In this document: positions 7,215 to 16,306 of the stretch, piece after piece
Layout of the letters: every line of letters begins with the position of its first letter
Position numbering within the stretch: position 1 is the stretch's first letter
Assembly (NCBI GenBank): GCA_002310015.1
Contig: DBYQ01000086.1
Coordinates: 1 to 30,123 of the forward strand
Length of the DNA stretch: 30,123 nucleotides
Direction of reading: 5' to 3'
Origin: Bacteroidales bacterium UBA1182
GTDB lineage: Bacteria > Bacteroidota > Bacteroidia > Bacteroidales > Bacteroidaceae
Position numbers and translations under genes: made by a program
Notes under the pieces: generated by a model
Databases searched by the model: none
Told to the model about the DNA's origin: nothing
What the model saw: the letters and a program-made list of their open reading frames with translations, nothing else

Positions 7215-9263
7215 TCAGATGAGTTCTACGCTACGGCGTATAAATGCAGCCAAAGCTTCGCCCTTAAGCATTCCATTCTGCAGCAGAGCCAGATCAATTA
7301 GTTCATGTACCACCTTATTGCCGGCAGCATACTCAGAATAGATACCTGATATTGTATTCTCTGCCTCTGATATCTTGCCGTCAATCTCCTTAATCTCATC
7401 CTTCTCAGCCTGAGGTACATCCTCATCCTTCTTGCCCTCACGGGCCTTGCGCAACTCGGCCTGACGCTCCTTGAGGCTGTTCAGTTTGTCATCCTCAGGC
7501 TTAACTTTGGCATCACATGCAGCTTCAGCATCATCAAGCACCTTCTTTATGAGTTTATGGTCCTTGTTCAGGATAACTGTGTACATATCGGGCATATCAC
7601 CGTAGAAATTCATGCCGGGCTGTATGGCTGCCATATCTTTCATACGGCGCATATACTCGCTGCAGGTTACCATTACAGGCAGTGAAGACTCTCCTAGACT
7701 CTGTGCGTCAACATGAAAATCCACCTTTTCAATCTTGGGCATCTGGCTGCTGAACACCTTTGTTATCATACGCAACTGGCCGGCCGGCAGATCCACAGGT
7801 TTGTTGTCCTCCTTGGCAATCAGGTTGTCAACGGAGTCGCTGTCAACCCTCTGGAAACGGCTGCTGTTGCCGAACTTCTGTTCCAGCATACCTATTACAG
7901 GTACATCCAGCTGGTTATCCATGAGCAGAACGCTGTACCCCTTGTTCCTGGCGGCCTCAATGTAACCGTACTGCTCCTCCTTATTGGTTGCGTACAGATA
8001 TATCAGGCTCTTGTTCTTGTCAGTCTGGTTACCCTCAATCAGCTTCTTGTACTCCTCAAAGGTAAAGTACTTGCCATCTGTATCCTTGAAGAGGGCCACC
8101 TTCTCCATCTTGCTGTAGAAATCCTCCTCAGTGAGCATTCCGTAGTTGATGAACAGCTTGACGTCATCCCATTTCTGCTCAAACTCCTTACGGTCATTCT
8201 TGAATATGGCGGTAAGGCGGTCAGCAACCTTCTTTGTGATATAGCCTGATATCTTCTTGACATTTGAATCACTCTGCAGGTATGAACGTGACACATTAAG
8301 CGGAATATCCGGTGAATCTATCACACCGTGGAGCAGGGTGAGGAAGTCCGGCACGATACCATCAACTGTATCGGTCACAAAAACCTGGTTGCAGTAGAGC
8401 TGGATGCGGTTCTTCTGCAGGTCCAGATTGGTCTTGATCTTGGGGAAATAGAGGATACCGGTAAGATGGAACGGGAAATCCACGTTCAGATGTATCCAGA
8501 AGAGGGGTTCATCCTGCATTGGGTAGAGCTCACGGTAGAATCCCTTGTAATCCTCATCCTTGAGTTCGCTCGGAGTCTTGGCCCAGAGCGGCTCCACATT
8601 ATTGATGATGTTGTCCTCGGCAGTCTCAACCTCCTTGCCGTCTTTCCATATCTTATTCTTGCCGCAGGCAATCTTTACAGGCAGGAAACGGCAGTATTTC
8701 TTAAGCAGACCCTGAATTGTGCTCTCCTGCAGATACTCCTTGCTGTCATCATCCAGATAGAGGATGATATCGGTACCACGGTCAGCCTTGTCGCTGTCAG
8801 AGAGTTGGAATTCCGGAGATCCGTCACAACTCCATTTTACGGCCTGTGCACCATCCTGATAGGATTTGGTGATAATCTCCACCTTCTTTGATACCATGAA
8901 AGCAGAGTAGAATCCAAGACCGAAATGACCGATGATGGCGTTGGCGTCATTCTTATATTTCTCCAGAAAATCATTGGCACCTGAGAATGCTATCTGGTTG
9001 ATATACTTGTCTATCTCAGCGGCAGTCATACCTATACCACGGTCACTGACTGTAATGGTGTCCTTACCTATGGTAACATGAACAGTCAAATCACCCATCT
9101 CGCCCTTGAAATCACCCTTGGAGGCAAGTGTCTTGAGCTTTTGGGTTGCATCAACTGCATTTGATACTATCTCGCGGAGGAAAATCTCACGGTCACTGTA
9201 CAGGAACTGTTTGATGACGGGGAATATGTTCTCAGTCGTTACCCCGATTGTACCTTTCTGCAT
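7215..9263 (-). CDS. htpG: Molecular chaperone HtpG (bacterial Hsp90)
   Basis: A 682-residue Hsp90-family ATP-dependent chaperone of the cytoplasm. The GHKL ATPase motifs are present: REIVSNAVDA (the ATP-lid helix), DRGIGM and GHFGLGFYSAFMV. The frame stays open for 25 further residues upstream, but the conserved family start is the ATG giving MQKGTIGVTTEN, so I place the start at 9263. The extra upstream codons run into the clpC terminator hairpin, which supports this choice. The gene follows clpC on the same strand but has its own terminator and is separated from clpC by another. The two stress genes therefore probably have separate transcripts. I see no clear -33/-7 pair in the 45 bases before the ATG, so an alternative sigma factor or a leader is possible. 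Confidence 0.95.
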   Translation of the reverse strand: MQKGTIGVTTENIFPVIKQFLYSDREIFLREIVSNAVDATQKLKTLASKGDFKGEMGDLTVHVTIGKDTITVSDRGIGMTAAEIDKYINQIAFSGANDFLEKYKNDANAIIGHFGLGFYSAFMVSKKVEIITKSYQDGAQAVKWSCDGSPEFQLSDSDKADRGTDIILYLDDDSKEYLQESTIQGLLKKYCRFLPVKIACGKNKIWKDGKEVETAEDNIINNVEPLWAKTPSELKDEDYKGFYRELYPMQDEPLFWIHLNVDFPFHLTGILYFPKIKTNLDLQKNRIQLYCNQVFVTDTVDGIVPDFLTLLHGVIDSPDIPLNVSRSYLQSDSNVKKISGYITKKVADRLTAIFKNDRKEFEQKWDDVKLFINYGMLTEEDFYSKMEKVALFKDTDGKYFTFEEYKKLIEGNQTDKNKSLIYLYATNKEEQYGYIEAARNKGYSVLLMDNQLDVPVIGMLEQKFGNSSRFQRVDSDSVDNLIAKEDNKPVDLPAGQLRMITKVFSSQMPKIEKVDFHVDAQSLGESSLPVMVTCSEYMRRMKDMAAIQPGMNFYGDMPDMYTVILNKDHKLIKKVLDDAEAACDAKVKPEDDKLNSLKERQAELRKAREGKKDEDVPQAEKDEIKEIDGKISEAENTISGIYSEYAAGNKVVHELIDLALLQNGMLKGEALAAFIRRSVELI

Positions 9264-9308
9264 AACTATATTGTTTAATCTGTTTTCTGTTGCCCTATAC
9301 AATACAAC

Positions 9309-9342
9309 AAAAATGCCAGACGGTTTCCCGACTGACATTTTG
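9309..9342 (-). terminator. Terminator between clpC and htpG
   Basis: On the minus strand AAAATGTCAGTCGG is paired, with two mismatch or wobble positions, to CCGTCTGGCATTTT, and a T-rich tail follows. It lies about 36 bases after the clpC stop and before the htpG start. Confidence 0.65.
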
Positions 9343-9377
9343 GCCGAACACGAGTCATGCTATGACTCTATGTCAAA

Positions 9378-11897
9378 TCATTTTGTCCCTACTGTAACTG
9401 TAAGGTCTGTATTATCGGCATTCATCTCTACCGTCAGGCTTGAACCTACGGGGCATTCGCCGTCTATCATCACCTCTGCAAGCTTGTCCTCAACATAGTT
9501 CTGGATGGCACGCTTGAGCGGACGGGCACCGTATTCACGGCTGTAACCCTTGTCTGCCAGGAATGATTTCGCCCCATCCGTAACAGAAAGTGTATAACCC
9601 ATTCCCTCCAATCTTGAAGTCAACTGTGAAAGCTCTATCTCAACGATACGCCCCACAGCCTCACGGTCCAGCTGATTGAAGGTGATTATCTCATCTATAC
9701 GGTTTATGAATTCCGGTGCAAAAGACTTGTTCAATGCCTTGCGGATAATATCCTGGCGTGCCAGGTCAGTTCCTGCATCGGATGTGGAGAAACCTATTCC
9801 GCGACCATACTCCTGAATCTGGCGTGAACCCAGGTTTGACGTCATTATTATAATGGTGTTACGGAAATCAACCGTACGGCTCTCACTGTCTGTCAGACGG
9901 CCTTCATCCATAACCTGAAGCAGTATGTTGAACACATCCTGATGTGCCTTTTCAATCTCGTCAAGCAGAATGATGGAGTAGGGCTTGCGGCGTACTTTCT
10001 CAGTGAGTTGGCCACCGTCTTCATATCCCACATATCCCGGAGGTGCACCCACCAGACGTGATACGGCGAACTTCTCCATGAACTCACTCATATCTACGCG
10101 TATCAAAGCATCACTGGTGCCGAACATCTGCTCGGCAAGCTCCTTGGCAAGCAGTGTCTTACCTACGCCGGTAGGTCCCAGGAACAGGAATGAGCCTATA
10201 GGTTTGTTGGGATTTTTCAGCCCCACACGGCTTCTGCGTATGGCTCTTGACAGCAGGTCAATCGCTGAATCCTGAGCGATGACTTTTGACTTGAGGGCAG
10301 GGGCCAGTCCCTTAAGTCTTTCACCCTCCTCACGTGCAATTTTCTGCACGGGTATTCCGCTCATCATAGAGACAACGGTAGCTATGCTCTCTTCATCCAC
10401 CGTTTCTCGATGGCTCTTGAGAGACTGCTCCCAATCCTTGCGCATCTGCTCAAGCTCACCCTCCAGCACCTTCTCCTGATCACGGAAACGGGCAGCCAGC
10501 TCAAAGTCCTGACGTGTCACGGCATCATTCTTGCCCTCACGGGTAAAGTCTATCTGATGCTCCTTGTCCTCAATCTCCTTGGGAACGGAGAGGTTTGACA
10601 GGTGAGTACGTGAACCGGCCTCATCCATCACATCAATAGCCTTGTCAGGGAATGCACGGTCTGTTATGTAGCGTTGTGCCAGGCTGACGCATGCCTTAAG
10701 TGCATCAGCGGTATATGTCACATTATGGTGCTCCTCATAGCGGCCTTTGATGTTCTCCAGGATCTGGAGTGTCTCATCGGCTGTGGTAGGCTCTACAAGT
10801 ATCTTCTGGAAGCGGCGCTCCAAAGCACCGTCCTTTTCAATTGACTTGCGGTACTCATCGACGGTGGTTGCACCTATACACTGCACCTCGCCGCGCGACA
10901 AAGCCGGCTTAAGCATGTTGGCGGCATCCATTGACCCGGGAGCCGAGCCTGCACCTATTATAGTATGTATCTCGTCAATAAACAGGATGATGTCAGGATT
11001 TTTCTTGAGTTCCTGTATGATTGAGCGGAGTCTCTCCTCAAACTGTCCACGGTATTTGGTGCCGGCCACGACAGCTGCCATGTCAAGCGCAAGGATACGC
11101 TTGCCGAACAGCATGCGTGACACCCTGCGTTGTACTATACGCTGTGCCAGCCCCTCTACGATAGCTGTTTTACCTACACCGGGTTCACCTATCAGGATAG
11201 GGTTGTTCTTCTTACGGCGGGTGAGTATCTGTGCCAGGCGCTCTATCTCTTTCTCACGGCCTACCACAGGATCCAGCTTGCCCTCCAGGGCAGACTGTGT
11301 CATGTCAGTACTGAAGCTGTCCAGTACCGGTGTAGCACTGCCTGAACGTGCTGTCGTGGCAGCCTTTCCGCCCTTGGGCCCCTGCGGTGCAGAAGGTGTA
11401 TCCTCATCTTCATCATCGTCCTCATCATTGGTGAGCCCCATACCCATCCTGATATCAGTGGAACCGCCGTTCAACTGTTCAAGAAGAGTGCGGTAATTCA
11501 CATTATATGAGTTGAGTATGTTTGCGGTATTGCTTGAGCGGTCACGGGCAATGGCAAGCAGCAGATGCTCTGCATCGGCCTCCTCCTTATGCTGTAGTCT
11601 GGCTTCCAGCATGCTTATTTTAAGCAGCCTTGTCACTATCACGGAAAGAGCTATGCGCTCAATAGGAACCTTGTCAGTATGGATTTCCTGTCCGGATTGT
11701 GACGTCTCAAGCTTATAGCGGAGTTCATTCAGGTCAACACCCATCCCTGCAAGCAGTTCAACAGCCTTGTTGCTGCCGTCACGGATCATACCCAGAAGCA
11801 GATGCTCAGGCATAACCTCAGAGTAGGAGAGCCTTTCAGCCTCTTCCTTGCAAAGTGACAGTATTGAATTCAGTTTGTCAGATATCTTGTTGTCCAT
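9378..11897 (-). CDS. clpC: ATP-dependent Clp protease ATP-binding subunit ClpC
   Basis: An 839-residue class I Clp/Hsp100 ATPase, expected to unfold substrates and feed them to ClpP. An N-terminal Clp repeat domain (MPEHLLLGMIRD and EADAEHLLLAIARD) is followed by an acidic, low-complexity linker (DDEDDDEDEDTPSAPQG). The first AAA+ module has Walker A GEPGVGKTA and Walker B ILFIDEIH. A UVR-like/coiled middle domain follows, then the second AAA+ module with GPTGVGKTLLAKELAE and IILLDEIEKAH. The frame is open 17 residues further upstream, but MDNKISDKLN is the family-like start and lies just after the promoter. Its promoter carries three ACGGT/ACCGT pentamers. It diverges from gyrA. Confidence 0.95.
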   Translation of the reverse strand: MDNKISDKLNSILSLCKEEAERLSYSEVMPEHLLLGMIRDGSNKAVELLAGMGVDLNELRYKLETSQSGQEIHTDKVPIERIALSVIVTRLLKISMLEARLQHKEEADAEHLLLAIARDRSSNTANILNSYNVNYRTLLEQLNGGSTDIRMGMGLTNDEDDDEDEDTPSAPQGPKGGKAATTARSGSATPVLDSFSTDMTQSALEGKLDPVVGREKEIERLAQILTRRKKNNPILIGEPGVGKTAIVEGLAQRIVQRRVSRMLFGKRILALDMAAVVAGTKYRGQFEERLRSIIQELKKNPDIILFIDEIHTIIGAGSAPGSMDAANMLKPALSRGEVQCIGATTVDEYRKSIEKDGALERRFQKILVEPTTADETLQILENIKGRYEEHHNVTYTADALKACVSLAQRYITDRAFPDKAIDVMDEAGSRTHLSNLSVPKEIEDKEHQIDFTREGKNDAVTRQDFELAARFRDQEKVLEGELEQMRKDWEQSLKSHRETVDEESIATVVSMMSGIPVQKIAREEGERLKGLAPALKSKVIAQDSAIDLLSRAIRRSRVGLKNPNKPIGSFLFLGPTGVGKTLLAKELAEQMFGTSDALIRVDMSEFMEKFAVSRLVGAPPGYVGYEDGGQLTEKVRRKPYSIILLDEIEKAHQDVFNILLQVMDEGRLTDSESRTVDFRNTIIIMTSNLGSRQIQEYGRGIGFSTSDAGTDLARQDIIRKALNKSFAPEFINRIDEIITFNQLDREAVGRIVEIELSQLTSRLEGMGYTLSVTDGAKSFLADKGYSREYGARPLKRAIQNYVEDKLAEVMIDGECPVGSSLTVEMNADNTDLTVTVGTK

Positions 11898-11920
11898 TCT
11901 GTTCTGTTTATGCTTTCTAT

Positions 11921-11953
11921 ACGGTCCGGAAACCGTAATACGGTACAAATATA
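11921..11953 (-). promoter_or_regulatory. clpC promoter with repeated ACGGT pentamers
   Basis: The minus strand shows TATATTTG (11946-11953), a -7 element about 48 bases before the clpC ATG. Directly downstream, ACGGT (11940-11944), ACCGT (11932-11936) and ACGGT (11921-11925) form overlapping inverted repeats. Their position around the transcription start suits a repressor operator or a leader stem; the binding factor is unknown. Confidence 0.5.
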
Positions 11954-12048
11954 AGGCAAATCACGTGCCAATCATAAGGTTATGCCATAAAGTCCGATTA
12001 AACATACCCGAATCTTTTCAACACCTTATTAAAAATACGCGCGTAAAG

Positions 12049-12079
12049 TTGCTTATAAACTATTTTTGGAGTATTTTTG
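12049..12079 (+). promoter_or_regulatory. gyrA promoter
   Basis: TTG (12049-12051) is followed after 20 bases by TATTTTTG (12072-12079), a fair Bacteroidota promoter. A second identical TATTTTTG lies at 12061-12068, so two start sites are possible. Confidence 0.5.
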
Positions 12080-12082
12080 GGT

Positions 12083-12119
12083 GCTTAAAACAAATAGACG
12101 GTTTAAGCTTTGTAAAAGC
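12083..12119 (+). other. Possible alternative stem-loops in the gyrA leader
   Basis: GCTTAAAAC (12083-12091) can pair with GTTTAAGC (12101-12108), with one bulged A. GCTTT (12107-12111) can instead pair with AAAGC (12115-12119). The two stems share bases 12107-12108, so they cannot fully form together. The function is unknown. Confidence 0.35.
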
Positions 12120-12138
12120 CTTAAAACAATAGAAGAAA

Positions 12139-14664
12139 TTGGAAAATCAGGACAGAATTATCAAGGTAAACATTGAGGAGGAGATGAAGTCCTCTTACAT
12201 TGACTATTCAATGTCAGTGATCGTTGCCAGAGCACTCCCGGATGCACGTGACGGACTTAAACCTGTACACCGCCGCATACTGTACAGTATGATGCGCGAC
12301 GGCAATACATCGGATAAGGGATACCGTAAATCAGCCCGTACAGTAGGTGATGTACTCGGACACTTCCATCCTCATGGTGACTCATCAGTATATGGTGCTC
12401 TTGTGCGTCTGGCACAGGAATGGGTAATGCGTTATCCTCTCGTTGACGGTCAGGGTAACTTCGGTTCAATAGACGGTGACAGCCCGGCTGCCATGCGTTA
12501 CACCGAGGTCCGTCTGCGCAAGATAGGTGAAGAGATGATGCAGGACATCAACAAGAACACCGTTGACTTTGTACCTAACTATGACAACAAGGAGGAGGAA
12601 CCAACGGTTCTACCGGCAACAATACCAAACCTTCTGGTGAACGGATCATCAGGTATCGCCGTAGGTATGGCCACAAACATGCCTCCTCACAACCTCACAG
12701 AGGTTCTGAACGGCTGCATGGCCATGGTGGATAATCCGGACATCACCGTTGATGAGCTGATGGAGTACATCAAGGCTCCAGATTTCCCCACAGGCGCATA
12801 CATCTATGGGATCAGCGGTGTCCGTGAGGCATACGAGACCGGACGCGGACGCGTTATCATGCGTGCCAAGACCGAGATTGAGGCCGGCGAGCAGCATGAC
12901 AAGATCGTGGTTACCGAGATTCCTTACGGAGTTAACAAGGCAGAGCTCATCAAGTTCATTGCAGAGCTCGTAACAGATAAGAAGATTGAGGGCATCAGCA
13001 ATGTCAATGACGAGTCAGACCGCGAGGGTATGCGTATAGTCATTGACGTAAAGAGGGATGCCAATGCCGGTGTGGTACTGAACAAGCTGTTCAAGATGAC
13101 GGCACTGCAGACTTCATTCGGCGTAAACAACATAGCCCTTGTAAAGGGACGCCCCAAATGCCTCAATCTGCGTGACCTCATAAAGTGCTTCATAGACCAT
13201 CGCCATGAGGTGGTTATCCGCCGCACCAAGTTTGATCTTGAAGAGGCAAAGAAACGCGCCCATATACTTGAAGGTCTGATCATTGCATCAGATAACATCG
13301 ATGAGGTTATCCAGATAATCAAGAAGGCCAAGACTCCTAATGACGCCATACAGAACCTTATGGACCGTTTCGGACTGGATGACATCCAGGCCAAGGCCAT
13401 AGTTGATATGCGTCTGCGCCAGCTTACCGGACTTATGCAGGATCAGCTGCATGAGGAGTACAACCAGGTTATGGCACGCATTGAGGAGTTGCAGAGCATC
13501 CTGGATGATCCTGAAAAGTGCAAGCAGGTTATCAAGGATGAGATGCAGGCTATCATAGACAAATACGGTGACGAGCGCAAGACAGAGATTGTCTATGCAA
13601 GTGAGGAGTTCAATCCGGAGGACTTCTATGCCGATGAGCCTATGATCATCACCATGTCACACTTAGGCTACATCAAGCGCACCGCTCTTACAGAGTATCG
13701 TCTGCAGGGCAGGGGTGGAGTAGGCTCCCGCGGCAGTGACAAGCGTGATGAAGACTTCATAGAGCATATATTCACAGCAACCACTCACAACTACATACTC
13801 TTCTTTACACAGAAGGGACGTTGCTATTGGCTCAAGGTTTATGACATACCTGAAGGCGGAAAGACATCAAAGGGCCGTGCCATCCAGAATATGCTCAACA
13901 TTGAGTCCGATGATGCCGTAAACGCTTATATAGCAATCAAGAATCTTGGTGATGTTGAGTTTACTTCAAACCATTACCTGGTATTCTGCACACAAAACGG
14001 CGTAATCAAGAAGACCATACTCCAGGATTACTCACGCCCGCGTCAGAACGGTATCAACGCCATCAACCTGAACGATGGTGACAAGGTAATCAACGTATTG
14101 CTTACAGACGGTAACAAGGAGATAATCATTGCAAACCGCAACGGACGCGCCATACGCTTCAATGAGAGCACCGTACGCTCCATGGGCCGTACATCAACCG
14201 GTGTCCGCGCCATGACTCTTGATGAGGACGGCGAGGATCAGGTAGTAGGTATGATTGCTGTCGATGAGCAGCCCGAGGAGACCATCATGGTAGTATCTGA
14301 GCAGGGCTACGGCAAGCGCTCAGAGATTGAGGATTACCGCAAGACCAACCGCGGCGGCAAGGGTGTCAAGACTCTGAATATTACAGACAAGACAGGCAAA
14401 CTCGTTTCAATTCAAGCAGTTACAGATGACAACGATCTGGTAATCATTAACAAATCAGGTATAACACTACGTGTCAGCGTATCTGATTTCCGTGTAATGG
14501 GACGCGCCACTCAGGGCGTAAGGCTCATTAATCTGGAGAAACGCAATGACCAAATAGGATCCATCTGCAAGGTTGACAGTGAACCTATTGAAGATGAACA
14601 GCCCGCTGAGGGTGGGGAGGCTCCCGCCTCAGAATCGGCTCCTGAGGCACCTGTAACCGAGTGA
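12139..14664 (+). CDS. gyrA: DNA gyrase subunit A
   Basis: An 841-residue type II topoisomerase subunit that breaks and rejoins DNA to introduce negative supercoils together with GyrB. The catalytic tyrosine is Tyr121 in AAMRYTE. The quinolone-contact region reads HPHGDSSVYGALVR (77-90), with Ser82 equivalent to E. coli Ser83. The C-terminal domain holds the six-bladed wrapping repeats and ends in an acidic Glu/Pro/Ala tail. The GyrA box is QGRGGVG rather than the classical QRRGGKG. The start is TTG: an in-frame TAG at 12130-12132 closes the frame upstream, and the residues ENQDRIIKVNIEEEMKSSYI match the family N-terminus, so the next in-frame ATG would delete conserved sequence. A secreted TPR gene follows 59 bases later. 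Confidence 0.96.
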   Translation: MENQDRIIKVNIEEEMKSSYIDYSMSVIVARALPDARDGLKPVHRRILYSMMRDGNTSDKGYRKSARTVGDVLGHFHPHGDSSVYGALVRLAQEWVMRYPLVDGQGNFGSIDGDSPAAMRYTEVRLRKIGEEMMQDINKNTVDFVPNYDNKEEEPTVLPATIPNLLVNGSSGIAVGMATNMPPHNLTEVLNGCMAMVDNPDITVDELMEYIKAPDFPTGAYIYGISGVREAYETGRGRVIMRAKTEIEAGEQHDKIVVTEIPYGVNKAELIKFIAELVTDKKIEGISNVNDESDREGMRIVIDVKRDANAGVVLNKLFKMTALQTSFGVNNIALVKGRPKCLNLRDLIKCFIDHRHEVVIRRTKFDLEEAKKRAHILEGLIIASDNIDEVIQIIKKAKTPNDAIQNLMDRFGLDDIQAKAIVDMRLRQLTGLMQDQLHEEYNQVMARIEELQSILDDPEKCKQVIKDEMQAIIDKYGDERKTEIVYASEEFNPEDFYADEPMIITMSHLGYIKRTALTEYRLQGRGGVGSRGSDKRDEDFIEHIFTATTHNYILFFTQKGRCYWLKVYDIPEGGKTSKGRAIQNMLNIESDDAVNAYIAIKNLGDVEFTSNHYLVFCTQNGVIKKTILQDYSRPRQNGINAINLNDGDKVINVLLTDGNKEIIIANRNGRAIRFNESTVRSMGRTSTGVRAMTLDEDGEDQVVGMIAVDEQPEETIMVVSEQGYGKRSEIEDYRKTNRGGKGVKTLNITDKTGKLVSIQAVTDDNDLVIINKSGITLRVSVSDFRVMGRATQGVRLINLEKRNDQIGSICKVDSEPIEDEQPAEGGEAPASESAPEAPVTE

Positions 14665-14723
14665 TTTTAACAACCAATCAGGAATGATATATTAATAATG
14701 TAAAACCTATAACATTTTTCAAG

Positions 14724-16004
14724 ATGAAGAAGCTTATATTTGTTTTGATTGCAGCTTTTGGAATGTCGTGCACATCCTACGCTCAGATGACTGAGAAAGA
14801 GCTGAAAAAAGCCACTAAAGCAGCACAAAAGACTGTAAAGGAGGCAAGAGATGATATGGAACGCGATGATGTTCCTGATAAGAGACATGCCAAGAAGCTC
14901 ATTGATGACGCAATGAAGAATCCTCTTCTGCAGGATTGGGACCAGACATGGTATGAAGCATCAATAATATATGAGTATTTCTACAACCAGGAGAGTATCA
15001 AGTCATACAATGCCGGTGTAAAATATGATACCACAGCTTTGTACGATTATCTGGACAAGATGATCACATTTGCACTCAAGGCAGACTCTCTGCAGCAGAT
15101 TCCCAATGAGAAGGGCAAGACATCAGATGAGGCAAGAAGACGCTTGTTCCCCAGTATTATACATCGCAATCTCAACCAGATGATTACAGCCGGTGTTCAC
15201 TATTTCATGCATCACAATGATCCTGCCACAGCTTACAAATTCTTTGACAAGTATTACACAATTGCCCAAAGAGAGGATTTTGCTGATTTCAGGGAAACTG
15301 ACGGAGTATGGAATGAGAACGGCGTAAAATACTCATATTTCCCCGCACTTGCAGCATACCAGCTTGAGGATTGGGAGAACTGCCTTAAGTATTCACAAAC
15401 CGCTCAGAACGATGACGAGTATGGTGAGGACGCAACTGAATTCATTTGCGAAAGTTACGGACACATGGGCGATACCGTCAACTGGCTCAAATCACTCAAA
15501 GCCGGTCTTATCAAATACCCGACCAAAGAATGGTATTATGGTCATCTGCTAAACTACTACAGCCTCAAGAATGACATGGGAGAAATGGAACAATTCGCTA
15601 AAGAGATGATTGAGACTGATCCTGAAAAAGCTTACAACTATTACGTTCTCGGTTTCGTTTCACAGCAGAACAAGGATTATGACAAGGCTATCGAGCAGTA
15701 CAAGATTGCAATTGAGAAGGATAACACATTAAGTGAAGCCTACAATAACATTGGACTTTGCATAATGTTCAAGGCTCAAGCCCTTAGTGAGGCAAATGAC
15801 AAGCTGAATTATAAGTCTGCTGAATATAAGAATGGATTAAAGAAGGAAAAGGAAATCTATAAAGAAGCTCTTCCTTATATAGAAAAGTGGAGAGAACTTG
15901 AGCCTAGTAATGTTAACAAATGGGGCCCATTACTTTATCAGATTTACTACAAGGTTGAAATGACTAAAGAGATGAAGGAAATTGAGAAACTTCTCGGTGC
16001 ATAA
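14724..16004 (+). CDS. Secreted tetratricopeptide-repeat protein
   Basis: A 426-residue protein with a Sec signal peptide (MKKLIFVLIAAFGMSCTSYAQ, cleavage after residue 21), so it is expected in the periplasm. The mature N-terminus is a charged helical stretch. The C-terminal half holds TPR units, clearest around NYYVLGFVSQQNKDYDKAIE and EAYNNIGLCIMF. No catalytic motif is visible; a scaffold role is the general expectation for TPR proteins. It lies 59 bases after gyrA on the same strand and ends in a good terminator, so it may be co-transcribed with gyrA. I recall TPR genes downstream of gyrA in other Bacteroidales, but the reason is not known to me. Confidence 0.85.
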   Translation: MKKLIFVLIAAFGMSCTSYAQMTEKELKKATKAAQKTVKEARDDMERDDVPDKRHAKKLIDDAMKNPLLQDWDQTWYEASIIYEYFYNQESIKSYNAGVKYDTTALYDYLDKMITFALKADSLQQIPNEKGKTSDEARRRLFPSIIHRNLNQMITAGVHYFMHHNDPATAYKFFDKYYTIAQREDFADFRETDGVWNENGVKYSYFPALAAYQLEDWENCLKYSQTAQNDDEYGEDATEFICESYGHMGDTVNWLKSLKAGLIKYPTKEWYYGHLLNYYSLKNDMGEMEQFAKEMIETDPEKAYNYYVLGFVSQQNKDYDKAIEQYKIAIEKDNTLSEAYNNIGLCIMFKAQALSEANDKLNYKSAEYKNGLKKEKEIYKEALPYIEKWRELEPSNVNKWGPLLYQIYYKVEMTKEMKEIEKLLGA

Positions 16005-16033
16005 TTCAATCCATTAAAACATAACTTTTATGG

Positions 16034-16070
16034 AACTGTCGGACATTAATCCGGCAGTTTCTTTTTTTTT
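16034..16070 (+). terminator. Terminator of the gyrA-TPR unit
   Basis: AACTGTCGG (16034-16042) pairs with CCGGCAGTT (16051-16059), with one mismatch. A run of nine T follows (16062-16070). Confidence 0.85.
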
Positions 16071-16306
16071 GTTGTTCAGGAGTGGGGTTATTTCATTTCT
16101 TTATTTCCTATTTAACATAATAGTTATTATGCAAAATTGATAAACAATTTTGCAAATTGAAAATTGAGAATTGAAAATTGAAAATTACAGGCACCTGCGT
16201 GATAATAAACCTGCGTGATAACCCGTGATATTAGAAAAGGTTCGGAAATTATTCCGAACCTTTTCTACAATTTTCAATTTTCAATTCTCAATTTTCAATT
16301 TTCAAT
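16071..16306. repeat. Nested inverted-repeat region between convergent genes
   Basis: This stretch holds no gene. It contains a 10-bp perfect inverted repeat TGCAAAATTG (16130-16139)/(16145-16154). It also has a 33-bp perfect inverted repeat with arms 16154-16186 and 16269-16301, made of AATTGAAA and AATTGAGA units. Inside those arms are a direct repeat CCTGCGTGATAA (16194-16205 and 16210-16221, with a partial third copy CCGTGATA at 16223-16230) and a 15-bp perfect hairpin (16233-16266). Every base match was read directly from the sequence. The origin and role are unknown. Confidence 0.85.
16233..16266 (-). terminator. Hairpin likely ending the Bat operon
   Basis: AGAAAAGGTTCGGAA (16233-16247) pairs perfectly with TTCCGAACCTTTTCT (16252-16266) around a four-base loop. 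The stem carries its own A/T tracts, so it could terminate from either side. It lies about 40 bases beyond the last gene of the minus-strand run. Confidence 0.6.

Noticed and set aside
7713..8249. Long open frame opposite htpG
   Set aside because: It is leucine/valine-rich, as expected for the complement of a charged chaperone gene, and it lacks an independent promoter or motif.
10747..11496. 249-codon frame opposite clpC
   Set aside because: It is the complement of a fully convincing ClpC gene; the Ser/Arg-rich composition is a codon-bias artefact.
16154..16301. Repeat array as a CRISPR
   Set aside because: The units are 7 bases long with no unique spacers and no cas genes are present.
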